A DNA stretch of 64,000 nt. Source: Chrysophaeum taylorii. Its lineage: Eukaryota > Sar > Pelagophyceae > Pelagomonadales > Pelagomonadaceae. A model generated the notes under the pieces. It searched no databases and was not told the DNA's origin. It saw only the letters and a program-made list of their open reading frames with translations. The DNA is taken from positions 58,558 to 122,557 of the forward strand of contig JAQMWT010000457.1 in the NCBI GenBank assembly GCA_029834535.1, in the 5' to 3' direction. A program made the position numbers and the translations under genes. Shown here in pieces: positions 9,917 through 19,760 of the stretch; the first letter of the stretch is position 1, and the number at the start of each line of letters is the position of its first letter.

Positions 9917-10289
9917 CTGTGTTCAGCGCTCCGAAACTGCCAAGTCAAGTAATAATAACAACAACGCAGTCCATATTCGCCGGTCGCTCTCTGCCCCGAT
10001 TTCCCCCGTCGAAGACAGTGCCACGACGGCTGATGTTTTTACGGGGCGAAGGAAACGCACCACCTTCTCATTGCTGCTTTCGCCGCCACCTACTCATTAA
10101 TTACCCTACGTCATCAACACGTTGTCGGGCCCACATACTAGTGCTACTTGATGAGAGAACCCGATGCCGGAGTCACAACGAGGCACTTTAATCCCCCAGG
10201 CTCGGACCGACTCTCTAAGGCCAGCGCGGTTGGTTGTTGTGTTCCCCGCTCGGTCTCTTCTAATTGGGTGGTTCTTTCTGCATGCCCTC
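9917..10289. promoter_or_regulatory. tandem-gene spacer between MRT4-like gene and the 110-aa gene
   Basis: Must contain the MRT4-like 3' flank and the promoter of the downstream minus-strand gene. A short AAT/AAC run lies near 9950-9965. No RNA gene or coding frame is convincing. Confidence 0.4.
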
Positions 10290-10952
10290 CTAATTCGAAA
10301 AATCGCCGTCCACCCAGCCGCAGACGATTTCCGGCGCGAAGGTGTCCATCTTCACGCCGAGGTGCTTGAGGAGCTTCGCTTGCTCGGGCGAGAGAGGTTT
10401 GCCGGCGCTTGCGGCCTGGAAGTCGTCGATCAGCTCGAGCGCAGCATCCTTGACCTCAACCTGGAGCCCCAGCTTTCGGAGGGTTTCGACCATCGAGGTA
10501 GGGAACTTGGGCAGGGGTCCCTTCTCCAAAAGGAGGCTCGAGGGGGCCACGAAGCCAGCCGCGGCGAACTCGGCGGTCTGCGAGGCCTCGAGCACGCGCT
10601 CGATCGCTTCCCGCGCCTCGTCCGTCGCGACGAGCGCCGCGTTCTGACTCGATTCGAGTCGCTTTGAAACCAAGTGGAGCCCCGGCCGAATCTCCTCTTC
10701 GGGGGTTCGACCGAGCGCGACGGCCATCAAGCTCTTCTTCCCCAGAAACAGCCGCGACCCCGCGGGCAGCGCCGCCCGCAGAGCCTTGAACTGCGTCGCG
10801 CGCGTCGTATCGCCAATTCGCAGGGCGAACACCGACGACCGCGCCTCAATCAAGCTCCGGACCGACTCCACGTAGCCCGACCGTTTCTCGCTGGGCGCCC
10901 TCTTCTTCGTCTTGGTCAGGGATACTTTCTTGGCGCGCTTCGAGAGAGGCAT
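10290..10952 (-). CDS. MRT4: ribosome assembly factor MRT4 (P0-like)
   Basis: 220 aa. Opens with MPLSKRAKKVSLTKTKKR, nearly the canonical MRT4 N-terminus, then a ribosomal L10/P0 fold including SRLFLGKKSLMAVALGRTPEEE and GLHLVSKRLE. The C-terminal half has LLEKGPLPKFPTSM and LSPEQAKLLKHLGVKM. The acidic P0 stalk tail is absent, as expected for MRT4. In yeast and animals this protein holds the P0 site on pre-60S particles in the nucleolus and is later exchanged for P0. Start is the only ATG that gives this N-terminus; the frame upstream is noise. Confidence 0.93.
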   Translation of the reverse strand: MPLSKRAKKVSLTKTKKRAPSEKRSGYVESVRSLIEARSSVFALRIGDTTRATQFKALRAALPAGSRLFLGKKSLMAVALGRTPEEEIRPGLHLVSKRLESSQNAALVATDEAREAIERVLEASQTAEFAAAGFVAPSSLLLEKGPLPKFPTSMVETLRKLGLQVEVKDAALELIDDFQAASAGKPLSPEQAKLLKHLGVKMDTFAPEIVCGWVDGDFSN

Positions 10953-11112
10953 CTCACCTGAGACAACAAACCTTTGGGGTAAGTAAGCACTTGGAGTTGG
11001 GCGATAGGACGATGCACCGGGGCTAGTACAAATCAGTAATCCTATCCAGATAGGGAAAGTTGGGCGCCACTGCGCGTCTCGACTATTCTCGAGCTTGGGG
11101 GCCGTCGTCGCT

Positions 11113-11649
11113 TTATATGGAATACGCGCCGTGGTCACCACCTCCTATTAGGATATCCACGCTTAGAAACACACCCTGGGTCTGATGGGCTAAGTCCGCT
11201 TGCATTCTCAGACCCCCACGCGGCGATTCATTCGAATCGGCACACACGTCTTTGTCGACATTGGCCCACGTGAGAACCTCGAGCTGGCCGGACCGAGCAG
11301 CAACATTGCACCCACGTCGATGGATTATTGACCAGTCGGCCCTCTCGAAGGCGCCAATCGTGACGACTTCCCCGAGCTCCTCGAAGTTTCCCGTCGTGGA
11401 AGAGTCGAACGGCGCACCTTTCGGCAACTGGAAGTGCCCGTCAATCTTTGAGTCATACCGGGTACCATAAACTTGAACAGCTCCAGCAAGTGGCTGTCGA
11501 CGCCAATTTTTTCGAAGATTATGGAGGCTTCCACCAAACACGACTGAGTGCCGATGCGCTCGCTTGCTGCTTGAAAACGCGAGAGAAGTGAAGCCGTCGA
11601 GCGGGCCGAACGACCACCCCTCCTTCGCGTCAACCATCTTGTGCACCAT
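11113..11649 (-). pseudogene. ankyrin-repeat protein remnant
   Basis: A 178-codon frame whose middle contains CNVAARSGQLEVLTWAN, close to the C-A-A-x-G-H-L-E-V-L-x-W-A pattern of ankyrin families expanded in algae. Flanking repeats are eroded and the predicted N-terminus is unstructured. Likely a decayed fragment. Confidence 0.4.
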
Positions 11650-12437
11650 CGTTCGTTTCGTTACTCAGATCGGCCTCCTTGTCGTCGATACAGTTGAGCA
11701 TTCGTGGATGGCGCTTGCACGTCGATGAGCAACACCCGCACACACCGCAACATGTCTTCGCACGTACGCTGCTGACCGTGCTTCATCGACATCAACATTG
11801 GATAGACTTTCAGCTCCTGAGTGAGTCAAAACACTACACGGGGTTAATCTCGAGACGCATCATCATCTTCTTCTACTGCGATTTCGATCTAAGGGAGTAA
11901 ACCGAAAGGTTAAGAGGAGGGCAGGTGGGCGCTTCAGAGTGGTCGATTCGATTGACCCAGGGCTGGACCGGCGAAGAAGGAGGGCGTCTTGAGCCTGCGA
12001 TTACGTAGCGGGGTGATCGACCAAGCGGCTGACGCCTCACCATCGAGTGACAGGGTTAGTGTTACGGTCACAAGGGGGTTCCTTATACTTGATGAGGTGC
12101 GGTCAGCCTTGAGGCCCGCGCGGCGGTAAGAGGGGAGGTCCGCCCAGGATGCAAGACAGACCTGCCCGTGGAAATCGCTAGAAAAGCGAGAGCGCCCGTG
12201 GAGACAGGTCGCGTTTTAAAGAAGACAACATCGAGCAGCTTCGTGGGATATATCACATCACGAGTAGTAGTAGTAGTAGTCACGAATATTATTTTTAGAC
12301 ACAGGGAGAATGACAACATGCACAAAATTAATAACCATAGGAGGTAGGGGGGGACTGCACAGCGAACGGGAGATCCTAGACAATATTCAGAGACAGGTGC
12401 GGAAGGAAAGAAAGAAAGAAAGAAAGAAATGAGGTTC
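11650..12437. other. non-coding stretch between ankyrin remnant and LHC gene
   Basis: No gene seen. It contains a (TAG)n run near 12266-12280 and an (AAAG)n microsatellite at 12409-12428 just beyond the LHC stop. No tRNA or snRNA pattern was found. Confidence 0.4.
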
Positions 12438-13094
12438 TTACAAGAAGTACCAGAAGGGGTGGAAGAAGGCGGCGGAGTGTTCGATAACCGGGGTCCCTAG
12501 GATAAATTCTTCTGCCGCAAAGCCGACGACGGCGACCATCGCAAGACGGCCGTGCTTAATTTCGGCGAGCTGCATCCGGCGGCGGCGCGACCTTTCGGTC
12601 GGAAAAAAACCCAAGGGATCAAAGCCGAGATCACCGGGTTCAAGCTTGCTCTTCCTCGCGTTACGCTCTACCATCGCCCAGAGAGCGTAGAGCTCGAAGG
12701 AGGCCGCCGAGCCGATGGCTGCGCCCCAAAAGACGGGGTTGATGTTGCCGAGGCCGCCGTTGAGGACGCTGGGGGCGAAGCCCTTCGAGGCGAGAACGCA
12801 CGGCAGGCCGCAGAGATTGGCGAGGGGTGCGTCGAGCATTTCGGACATGGGCCACCCGACGGCGGCGAGCATCGCGAGGCGGCTGTGCTTGATCTCGGCT
12901 TCGCGGTAGAACGCGAGAAGCGCGGCAGAGCTTGCGAGACGTAAAGGGTCGAACCCAAAGTCGCCGACGACGCTGCCGTCGAACCACGGGGCGCTCGGTG
13001 CATTCATGAACGGCAGGGCCTCGGACCGCCGCGGAGGCCGCGCCGTCACGCTGCTGAGTGCCTCGATTCTTGCGATGAACAACAGGCCTAACAT
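12438..13094 (-). CDS. light-harvesting chlorophyll-binding protein (Lhc/FCP family)
   Basis: 218 aa from ATG 13094. An N-terminal hydrophobic leader (MLGLLFIARIEALSSV) precedes the mature-type start APWFDGSVVGDFGFDPL. Helix 1 (REAEIKHSRLAMLAAVGW) and helix 3 (QLAEIKHGRLAMVAVVGF) carry the paired Glu-x-x-His-x-Arg chlorophyll-ligating and salt-bridge motif. A central helix lies between (WGAAIGSAASFELYALW), and a second GDLGFDPLGF precedes helix 3. It binds pigment in the thylakoid antenna. The exact subfamily (FCP, Lhcr or Lhcx) cannot be settled by eye. Confidence 0.92.
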   Translation of the reverse strand: MLGLLFIARIEALSSVTARPPRRSEALPFMNAPSAPWFDGSVVGDFGFDPLRLASSAALLAFYREAEIKHSRLAMLAAVGWPMSEMLDAPLANLCGLPCVLASKGFAPSVLNGGLGNINPVFWGAAIGSAASFELYALWAMVERNARKSKLEPGDLGFDPLGFFPTERSRRRRMQLAEIKHGRLAMVAVVGFAAEEFILGTPVIEHSAAFFHPFWYFL

Positions 13095-13443
13095 TTTTGT
13101 GGTGTTGCCGACGCGTTGCGCTCTGCGTAAGAACTGAGTTTCCAGGAACCAAACCACGTCATCTTCACCCCACCGTCAGTCGCCGAAGAAACTGTGGTGG
13201 TAAGCGAGACTTTTGCAGGGGGTTATTATTCTTACGAGACGGCATAAAGTAATAATAAAAATAAGTCCCGTGGTTTTTTTTTTTCCCAAACGACTGACTG
13301 ACTCCAGTCAGGCACATCCCTCATACCCCACAAACCCACCCACATCCTTCATGCTCCCCACACACACACCCCTCTTAGCAGTCGACATTTAAAGACTGAC
13401 TGACTCCCTCTCTCTACACGACACGATCTCTATAGAATGGTTG
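13095..13443. other. spacer between RF1 and LHC genes containing repeat family A
   Basis: Contains a T-run, the repeat-A copy at 13307-13396 and its flanking GACT runs. No coding content. Both flanking genes are on the minus strand, so the LHC promoter and the RF1 3' flank must lie here. Confidence 0.5.
13307..13396 (+). repeat. dispersed repeat family A, copy 1
   Basis: A 90-bp unit from GTCAGGCACATCCC to GTCGACATTTAAAGAC. It is almost identical to 23947-24039; the only visible difference is the length of its CA/C run. It is flanked on both sides by GACTGACTGACTCC (13292-13305 and 13394-13407), resembling a target-site duplication or insertion into a GACT microsatellite. Confidence 0.85.
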
Positions 13444-14640
13444 TTAGGCCACGAGGGCCTTCTCGGCGAGCTCGGCGAGGCGCTCCTGCTGGTCCATCGC
13501 GACACAGGCGGCGACGAGGGGGTCGAGGTCGCCCGCGAGGACCCTGTCGAGGGGAAAGTTTTGGCCGAGGCGGTGGTCCGTGCACCTCGAGTCCTTCCAG
13601 TTGTAGGTGCGAATCTTCTCGCTGCGGGCACCCGTGCCGACCTGCATGAGCCGGTTCGAACGGATCTCGGCCGCGCGCTCGGCCTGGGCCATCTCGTAGA
13701 GCCGGGTCCTCAGAAGCTGCATCGCGAGTTCCTTGTTTCGGAGCTGCGTGCGTTCTTGCGTGCAGAAGATACGAATTCCCGTCGGCTTATGGACGAGGTC
13801 GCAGGCCGTCTCGACCTTGTTGACGTTCTGGCCACCCGCGCCCCCCGACCGCGCGGTCGACATCTCGATGTCCTTCGGGTCGATGCGGACCTCGACCTCG
13901 TCGACCTCGGGCATGATGGCGATGGTCGCCGTCGAGGTGTGGACGCGGCCCTGCGACTCGGTCGCGGGAACTCTCTGGACTCTGTGGACGCCGCTTTCGA
14001 ACTTGAGTTTCGAGTACACCGAGTCCCCGCTGATTTCCAAAGTGACGCTCCGGTACCCGCCGTCGTCGCCCGGCGACGCCTCGACGATTCGCGCTCGCCA
14101 GCCCTGGGCCTGCGCGTAGTTCGCGTACGCGCGCAGAAGATCTCCCGCCCATATCGATGCCTCCGAGCCGCCCGTGCCCGAACGGATCTCGAGCATCACG
14201 TTCTTCTCGTCGTTCGGGTCGCTCGGGAGCAGCAGCAGCTGGAGCGTGTTTTCGAGGGATTCGAGCGTCTCCTCGAGGGTCTTGACGTCCGCGCGCGCGA
14301 GCTCGCGCATCTCGGGGTCGTCCCCCGACTCCTCAAATAACTCCTTCGACGACGCGAGCTCTGAGACCGCCGCCTCGTACGCCTCGTACGTCACGACCGT
14401 TTCCTCCGCCCGCGCCCGCTGCTGCGAAATCTTCTGGATCAACCGGGGGTCGCGAATCACGTCAGGGTCAGCGAGCCGCGTCGTCAGGTCATCGAAGCTC
14501 CGCCGAATCTCGTCGAGCTGCTTCCTCATGAACTCGTCCAGCGCGTACATCCTTGTTGACCGCGGGGCCCTTTGCAGCGGCGCAACGAACGCCATGGCCG
14601 CCCATGTCACCCACGACAACTTGATCATCATCATCATCAT
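13444..14640 (-). CDS. prfA: peptide chain release factor 1, plastid-targeted
   Basis: 398 aa. The GGQ motif that triggers peptidyl-tRNA hydrolysis is in [15 protein letters not shown]. The C-terminal [13 protein letters not shown] and DHRLGQNF segments match RF1 rather than RF2. An upstream acidic helical domain (residues about 45-140) is typical. The N-terminus has five tandem Met codons, a hydrophobic signal peptide and then AMA/FVAPLQ, closely matching the A-x-A/F-A-P bipartite plastid-import site of algae with secondary red plastids; a basic, Ser/Arg-rich transit-like region follows. Hence it likely terminates plastid translation at UAA/UAG. Confidence 0.92.
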   Translation of the reverse strand: MMMMMIKLSWVTWAAMAFVAPLQRAPRSTRMYALDEFMRKQLDEIRRSFDDLTTRLADPDVIRDPRLIQKISQQRARAEETVVTYEAYEAAVSELASSKELFEESGDDPEMRELARADVKTLEETLESLENTLQLLLLPSDPNDEKNVMLEIRSGTGGSEASIWAGDLLRAYANYAQAQGWRARIVEASPGDDGGYRSVTLEISGDSVYSKLKFESGVHRVQRVPATESQGRVHTSTATIAIMPEVDEVEVRIDPKDIEMSTARSGGAGGQNVNKVETACDLVHKPTGIRIFCTQERTQLRNKELAMQLLRTRLYEMAQAERAAEIRSNRLMQVGTGARSEKIRTYNWKDSRCTDHRLGQNFPLDRVLAGDLDPLVAACVAMDQQERLAELAEKALVA

Positions 14641-14744
14641 CGCTTGCCACAACCTTCTTGTGTTTTTATCTTTCTAACAACAGAACAACACCAACAAACG
14701 ATTGCTTGCTTGCTTACCCGCTTCGTCGTTGCCCCAACGCCAGA
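14641..14744. promoter_or_regulatory. 104-bp divergent promoter, RF1 / glycosyltransferase
   Basis: The two start codons face away from each other across 104 nt, so one short region must serve both genes. It contains a (TTGC)n-like run at 14703-14714. Confidence 0.6.
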
Positions 14745-16862
14745 ATGCGATGGTTGGTCCTGGTCCCTGTCGCGACCGCGCTGTTGGACGAGGTGTGCGT
14801 CCGCGGCGTCGAGATGGCGAGCGAGGCGTCTCTGATCCTCGGCAACTTGACGCGCTGCGGCGTGGGCTCGCTGCTCGTTGCCCGCGAGCTGTCGTTGGCG
14901 CCGCCACCCCTCGACGAAGCGGCGGCGGCGGCCGTGATGAAGGCCGACGCCTTGGTGATCCGCGGGTTGTCCGAGGCGGCGCACCTTGCGGCAGCGTACG
15001 GGCGTTTGCTGCGCGGCGGCGCGAACGTTATCGTCCCCGAGGCGAGCGGACCAGTGTCGGGCTTCGAGTACGTGAACGCGTCGCGCGGATTCGCCTGGTT
15101 TCGGCGGCGAAAACGACGCCGCGCCGAGCTCGAGATCGTCAGGCCCGCCGACGGTGAGGTCTTTGCGTTCGAGGAGATGGCCGCGACGATCCGCGTGAGC
15201 GTGCGCGTGCCCGCGGACGTCGTCCGGTGGCTCCCTCTACCCCGACTCCGCGTCGCCGCCGACCCCGCCGCCGCCTACCCCGTCCAAGTCCCGCTCGAAG
15301 ACGAAGGCGTCGTCGTCGTAGAGCTCACGCTCAACAACGTCCCCGCGGGGAGCCACCTCATCACGGCCACGCTCGCGTACGGCGACGGTCGCGCGGTCCC
15401 CGACGCTGCCGCGACCGCGATGATCGACGTCGTTCCTGCCGACCTCCTCCACAAGGTCGGCACCAACAACCTCACTCTCGGGTGTGCGCGCGCGGGGCGA
15501 CCGGCGGAGCGACCGGCGGAGCGACCGGCGCCAACGAGAATTCCCGAACGGCGACCGCTCCGGATCGCGCTCGCTGACGTCCTCCCGACCGCGGGGGTCG
15601 ACGGCCAGCGGCGCGTCTGGATCCAGCGGTCCGAGCACTGGGCGCGGTCCTTTTCTGAGGTATCGTACCTCCTGCTCTACGACGACGTCGTCCCGCCGCT
15701 GCGCGATGACGCGCCCTTTCGCCGCGCCATAGCCGAAGCGGGCGTTCGCGCGACGTCCGTCGCCGCGCCCTGGCGCGGCTCTCGGTCCGACGACCCCGCG
15801 GGCGCGGCGTCCGCGTGCGCGCGCGGGTCAGAGAACGCCGCGGGCCGCGCCTGGATTGGCTTCCTCAAGTCGGTCGACGTCCTCTTCACGCATGCCGCGC
15901 CCGGCGGTGATGCCGCCGCCGCGCGCCTCGCGTGCCTCGGTCGGCTCGCCGCGATCGCTGGCGTGGGAGCGCGCCTCGTCGACCTCCCGACCGTACCGTC
16001 GCCCGATATGCTAACAACGTGGGGCGCTTGGGCCGACGCGTTCGTCGTCCCGTCGCACTACGCGGCCGCGGCGACGGCGCGCGCCCTCGAGCACGCCGGC
16101 GCGCGAACGACGCCGGCGGTGGTCGTGCTGCAGCCCGGCGTCGACGACCGCTGGTTCGACGCGGGCCGCCGCCGCCGCCGCTTAGGTCGCCGTCGTAATA
16201 AGAGCAAAAAAGTCGCCGTTTGGGTCGGACGCCTCGACGCCGACAAGTCACCTCTGCTCTTCGTGCGCGCGTGCGCGATCCTCGGCGACGCCGAGTGCGT
16301 CGCGATAGGCGACGGACCCCTCCGCGCGCCCCTCGCCGCCCGGGCGGGACCCAAGACGAGATTCGTGGGCAGCCTCACAGACGGTCTCGCCGATGTCGTT
16401 GCCGACGCCGACGTCCTCGTCTCGACCTCGGTCTTCCCCGAGACATTTGGCCTCGCTCCTCTCGAGGCCGCCGCGGCCGGCGTAGCGGTCGTCGCCTTTG
16501 GCGTCGCCGGCACGGCCGAGCACCTCTGCGAGGGCGTCAACGCGCTCTTCCCGCGCGCGCCCACGCCCGCGGCAATCGCCGACGCCATGCGCGAGCTTTT
16601 CGACGACCCGCCCCGGGCACGCGCGCTCGGCGCCGCGGGCGCCCTCGGCGCCGCTTCCCACTTCGGCGCCAAGCAGGCCGCCGACCGCGCGGCAATGTTC
16701 ATCCGCCGCACGCACGCCGCCCTCACGGCCAACGACGCGCGATGTCGCCGGGCCGACAGACAAAACACGACCCGCTGCGCGGCGCCGATCCTCTCTCCCG
16801 TCTACGACGACGACGACAAAACCCTCTTCGACCTCAAAACCTTATTATTATTACCCTCATAG
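14745..16862 (+). CDS. GT-B glycosyltransferase, GT4-like
   Basis: 705 aa. The N-terminus (MRWLVLVPVATALLDE) could be a signal or anchor. Residues to about 250 form a non-catalytic region. The C-terminal half has GT4 landmarks: VAVWVGRLDADKSPLLFV, AIGDGPLR, FVGSLTDG and the nucleotide-sugar site FPETFGLAPLEAAAAG, with the E-x7-E pair, followed by GVAGTAEHL. It would transfer a sugar from a nucleotide donor; the acceptor is unknown. A short in-protein repeat (GRPAERPAERPA) sits between domains. The stop is separated by a single base from the next ATG on the same strand. Confidence 0.85.
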   Translation: MRWLVLVPVATALLDEVCVRGVEMASEASLILGNLTRCGVGSLLVARELSLAPPPLDEAAAAAVMKADALVIRGLSEAAHLAAAYGRLLRGGANVIVPEASGPVSGFEYVNASRGFAWFRRRKRRRAELEIVRPADGEVFAFEEMAATIRVSVRVPADVVRWLPLPRLRVAADPAAAYPVQVPLEDEGVVVVELTLNNVPAGSHLITATLAYGDGRAVPDAAATAMIDVVPADLLHKVGTNNLTLGCARAGRPAERPAERPAPTRIPERRPLRIALADVLPTAGVDGQRRVWIQRSEHWARSFSEVSYLLLYDDVVPPLRDDAPFRRAIAEAGVRATSVAAPWRGSRSDDPAGAASACARGSENAAGRAWIGFLKSVDVLFTHAAPGGDAAAARLACLGRLAAIAGVGARLVDLPTVPSPDMLTTWGAWADAFVVPSHYAAAATARALEHAGARTTPAVVVLQPGVDDRWFDAGRRRRRLGRRRNKSKKVAVWVGRLDADKSPLLFVRACAILGDAECVAIGDGPLRAPLAARAGPKTRFVGSLTDGLADVVADADVLVSTSVFPETFGLAPLEAAAAGVAVVAFGVAGTAEHLCEGVNALFPRAPTPAAIADAMRELFDDPPRARALGAAGALGAASHFGAKQAADRAAMFIRRTHAALTANDARCRRADRQNTTRCAAPILSPVYDDDDKTLFDLKTLLLLPS

Positions 16863-16863
16863 T

Positions 16864-18114
16864 ATGTTGCTGCTACACACCGTCGTCGTCGTCGTCTCGG
16901 GTTTGTCGGCGTGGGAGTCGCTCGGCGTGAGCCCGGAGGTCGCGCGAGCCGTCGCGAGCCTCGAGTTCCATCAGCCGACCCCCGTGCAGGCCGCCGCCGT
17001 GCCGGTGGCTCTCGGAGGCGAAGACTGCGTGGTCCACGCGCCGACGGGATCGGGGAAGACGCTCGCGTACCTCGTGCCCCTCCTCGCCGCCGTGTCGGCG
17101 GAAAGGCAGTCTGCGCAAGCTGCCGTGATCGTGCCCTCCCGCGAGCTGGGGCTCCAGGTCGCCCGCGTCGCGCGGCGGCTCGCGCGCAAGTTGGAGGGCG
17201 AGCGTCCCGTGAGAGTCATGTCGCTTCTCGAGGGGTCGCGGCTCCGGCGCCAGCGCGCCTGGGCCTGGGCCGAGCCGCCGCAGGTCGTCGTCGGGAACGC
17301 CAGGCAGGTCCGCGACATGGCCGCGATGGGCGGACTGAAGTGCGCGAGGTTCCGAGTCGTCGCGGTCGACGAAGTTGATTTGTTTTTCGATCGAGACCGC
17401 GCGAGCGACCGAAAGGCGCTCCACTCGTTCTTCGGCGACCACCAAGCCCGCCAGACCATATTCGCGAGCGCCACGGTCGACCAACCGCGCCATTTTTTGA
17501 AAAAACTCGCGAGCCTGCGATGGTGCGCTTCCGGCTCGACGCCGACGTACGTCGCTCCCCGAGGCGCTGCCCTCCCCGCGACCCTCGACCACTACGCCGT
17601 TCGCTGCGACGATCCCGCGAAGCGCCTGGTCGTCGCGCGCAGGCTCTTGAGACACTTCTTCGAGGGTGTCCCGGGCATCCTCTTCGTCGACGACTCGAGG
17701 CCCGTCGCCGCGATCCGCGCCGCCCTCGGACGCGACGGCCACCGCGTTGCCCTCCTCGACCCAAACGACAACCTCGACCAGAGGGCACGAGCCCTCGACG
17801 ACTTCAGGAACGCGCAAGTCGACCTCCTCGTGGCGACCGACCTCGCCGCCCGAGGTATCGACGTCCCGAGGATCGACTTCGTCCTCAACCTCGACTTTCC
17901 CCCGGACGCCTTCCACTACCAGCACCGCGCGGGCCGCGCGGCGCGATGTGGCCGCCCGGGCGCCGCCCTCACGATCGTCCAGGACAACCAGCGTTTCGCC
18001 CTCGATCGTATCGCCAACGTCCTCCGCATCCACCCCATCCCGGACTTTTTGCTCCACTCCTCCTCGGAGACCCCCCCAACGAATAATAATACGCTAAGAT
18101 TACGAGAGATATGA
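16864..18114 (+). CDS. DEAD-box-family RNA helicase with N-terminal leader
   Basis: 416 aa. Motifs in order: Q motif HQPTPVQ, motif I APTGSGKT, Ia PSRELGL, motif II VDEVD (Val replaces the usual Ala of DEAD), motif III SAT, motif [12 protein letters not shown], motif [10 protein letters not shown]. Both RecA-like lobes are present, so an ATP-dependent RNA helicase is expected. The start [17 protein letters not shown] reads as a signal or organelle leader. The ATG lies 1 nt after the glycosyltransferase stop, and the TGA overlaps the UreG ATG. Target RNA unknown. Confidence 0.88.
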   Translation: MLLLHTVVVVVSGLSAWESLGVSPEVARAVASLEFHQPTPVQAAAVPVALGGEDCVVHAPTGSGKTLAYLVPLLAAVSAERQSAQAAVIVPSRELGLQVARVARRLARKLEGERPVRVMSLLEGSRLRRQRAWAWAEPPQVVVGNARQVRDMAAMGGLKCARFRVVAVDEVDLFFDRDRASDRKALHSFFGDHQARQTIFASATVDQPRHFLKKLASLRWCASGSTPTYVAPRGAALPATLDHYAVRCDDPAKRLVVARRLLRHFFEGVPGILFVDDSRPVAAIRAALGRDGHRVALLDPNDNLDQRARALDDFRNAQVDLLVATDLAARGIDVPRIDFVLNLDFPPDAFHYQHRAGRAARCGRPGAALTIVQDNQRFALDRIANVLRIHPIPDFLLHSSSETPPTNNNTLRLREI

Positions 18115-18875
18115 ACCACCACCACGGGCGGGAGGCGGGGTCTTCTACTTCTTCTTTTTCGCACGGGCACAGCCACGAACACTCGTCGCACCCCGGGACC
18201 TACGAGGCGCGCGCGACGGGATCCCCGGCCGCGTGGTCGACGCGCAACTGGGAACGACGCGCCTTCACGGTCGGAATCGGCGGACCCGTTGGGTCGGGAA
18301 AAACGGCCCTCGTGCTGCGACTCTGCGAGACGCTCAGGGACGCCGTGTCGCTGGGCGTCGTCACCAACGACATCTTCACGCGCGAAGACGCCGAGTTCCT
18401 CACCCGAAAGGGTGCGCTCCCCGCGGGCCGCGTGAAAGCCGTCGAGACGGGCGGATGTCCTCACGCGGCTATCCGCGAAGACGTCAGCGCCAATCTCGAG
18501 GCCCTCGAGATCCTCACCCAGAGCGAGGCCAAGCCGGTCTTATTGCTCTGCGAGTCGGGAGGCGACAACCTCGCGGCGAACTTTAGTTCGGAACTCGCCG
18601 ACTTGACGCTCTACGTCATCGACGTCGCCGGCGGCGACAAAGTTCCTCGGAAGGGCGGACCGGGGATCACCCAGTCGGACGTCCTCGTAATCAACAAGAT
18701 CGACCTCGCCGAGGCCGTCGGCGCCGACCTCGAGGTCATGCGCCGGGACGCGCTCAAGATGCGCGGCCCCGACGCACCCACCCTCTTCACCTCGGTCAAG
18801 CACCACGACGGCGTCTCCGACGTCGTCCAGGAGGTCCTCCACGCCTGGTCCCACGCAACGGGTGGGTCTTTATAA
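18111..18875 (+). CDS. ureG: urease accessory GTPase UreG
   Basis: 254 aa. The His-rich N-terminus ([13 protein letters not shown]) is typical of eukaryotic UreG and can store nickel. The GTPase core has P-loop GPVGSGKT, then [13 protein letters not shown], the nickel-site CPH in [25 protein letters not shown] and [10 protein letters not shown]. UreG delivers Ni to urease using GTP hydrolysis. No other urease gene is in the window. Its ATG overlaps the upstream helicase stop as ATGA, and no alternative in-frame Met exists before the core. Confidence 0.95.
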   Translation: MNHHHGREAGSSTSSFSHGHSHEHSSHPGTYEARATGSPAAWSTRNWERRAFTVGIGGPVGSGKTALVLRLCETLRDAVSLGVVTNDIFTREDAEFLTRKGALPAGRVKAVETGGCPHAAIREDVSANLEALEILTQSEAKPVLLLCESGGDNLAANFSSELADLTLYVIDVAGGDKVPRKGGPGITQSDVLVINKIDLAEAVGADLEVMRRDALKMRGPDAPTLFTSVKHHDGVSDVVQEVLHAWSHATGGSL

Positions 18876-18954
18876 TAATAATAATAACATTATCGATCGA
18901 TCGATGATATGATGATGAGGGCAAGCAATTTTTCGATAAGGGTTTTAGGCGAAG

Positions 18955-19497
18955 ATGATCAAGGGAATCATCATCGTGAATAACAACGGGCAGGCCCGCA
19001 TTTGCAAGTTTTTCCAATCGGTGCACGAGCAGGGGTACTCGGCCGAGGAGGCGCAGCAACACGTCATCCGCAAAGTATTCCAGCAGGTCGCACAACGACC
19101 CGACTCGTTCTGCAACTACCTCGAGGGATCGATCGCCGAATGGGGCGAGGGCACCAAGCTCATCTACCGCCACTACGCCACCTTGTACTTTGTGTTCGCG
19201 GTCGACAAGCTCGAGAGCGACCTCGGGATCCTGGACCTCATCCAGGTCTTCGTCGAGGCTCTCGACAAGTGCTTCGAGAACGTGTGCGAACTCGATCTCA
19301 TATTCCATTCCGACAAGGTCCACTACATTCTCGACGAGATCGTCATGGCCGGCATGGTCCTCGAGACCAACATTGTTTCTATTCTCCAGAGCGTCAACGA
19401 CCAGAACAAACTCCACCAGCGATCTCTCTCCAAACTCAACGAAGCCCTCGGCGTCGCACAAAAGTCAAAACCGGGGGCCATCCCCCGACCTCGCTAG
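18955..19497 (+). CDS. AP3S1: AP-3 complex sigma subunit
   Basis: 180 aa. Starts MIKGIIIVNNNGQARICKF and contains KLIYRHYATLYFVFAVD, LGILDLIQVFVEALDKCFENVCELDLIF and MAGMVLETN, which match the small (sigma) longin-fold subunit. The internal wording is closer to AP-3 sigma than to AP-1 or AP-2. It belongs to the heterotetrameric adaptor that sorts cargo from Golgi or endosome to lysosome-related compartments. Lies 79 nt after UreG on the same strand; the spacer holds AAT and ATCG microsatellites. Confidence 0.93.
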   Translation: MIKGIIIVNNNGQARICKFFQSVHEQGYSAEEAQQHVIRKVFQQVAQRPDSFCNYLEGSIAEWGEGTKLIYRHYATLYFVFAVDKLESDLGILDLIQVFVEALDKCFENVCELDLIFHSDKVHYILDEIVMAGMVLETNIVSILQSVNDQNKLHQRSLSKLNEALGVAQKSKPGAIPRPR

Positions 19498-19511
19498 TTT
19501 GCTTTGTTTAC

Positions 19512-19733
19512 CTAATCGCCATCATCTTCGTCATTATCCGAGTGTTTTTTCTTGGCCGCGGCGTCGGCGTCGGAGGCGGCGGAGGCGGCGGAGGCGGCGG
19601 AGGCGGCGTCGTCGCGCATCGAGCCGTGGTGGTCCTGCCAATCGGTGGCGCGCGAACGAAGCAGCAGCGCGGGCCACTGCTCATTGACTGGTGATGATGA
19701 TGATGATGATGACTTGAAAGTTTCGCGAATCAT
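19512..19733 (-). CDS. possible small Ala/Ser-rich protein, 73 aa
   Basis: ATG at 19731-19733. The sequence has a short plausible core (NEQWPALLLRSRATDWQD) between a poly-Ser start (from a GAT microsatellite) and an Ala-Ala-Ser repeat with a Lys/Asp tail. It lies 27 nt downstream of the sulfotransferase stop on the same strand. No family recognised; it may be spurious. Confidence 0.3.
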   Translation of the reverse strand: MIRETFKSSSSSSSPVNEQWPALLLRSRATDWQDHHGSMRDDAASAASAASAASDADAAAKKKHSDNDEDDGD

Positions 19734-19760
19734 TACTACTACTAAGCCTCCTGCTGCTTA

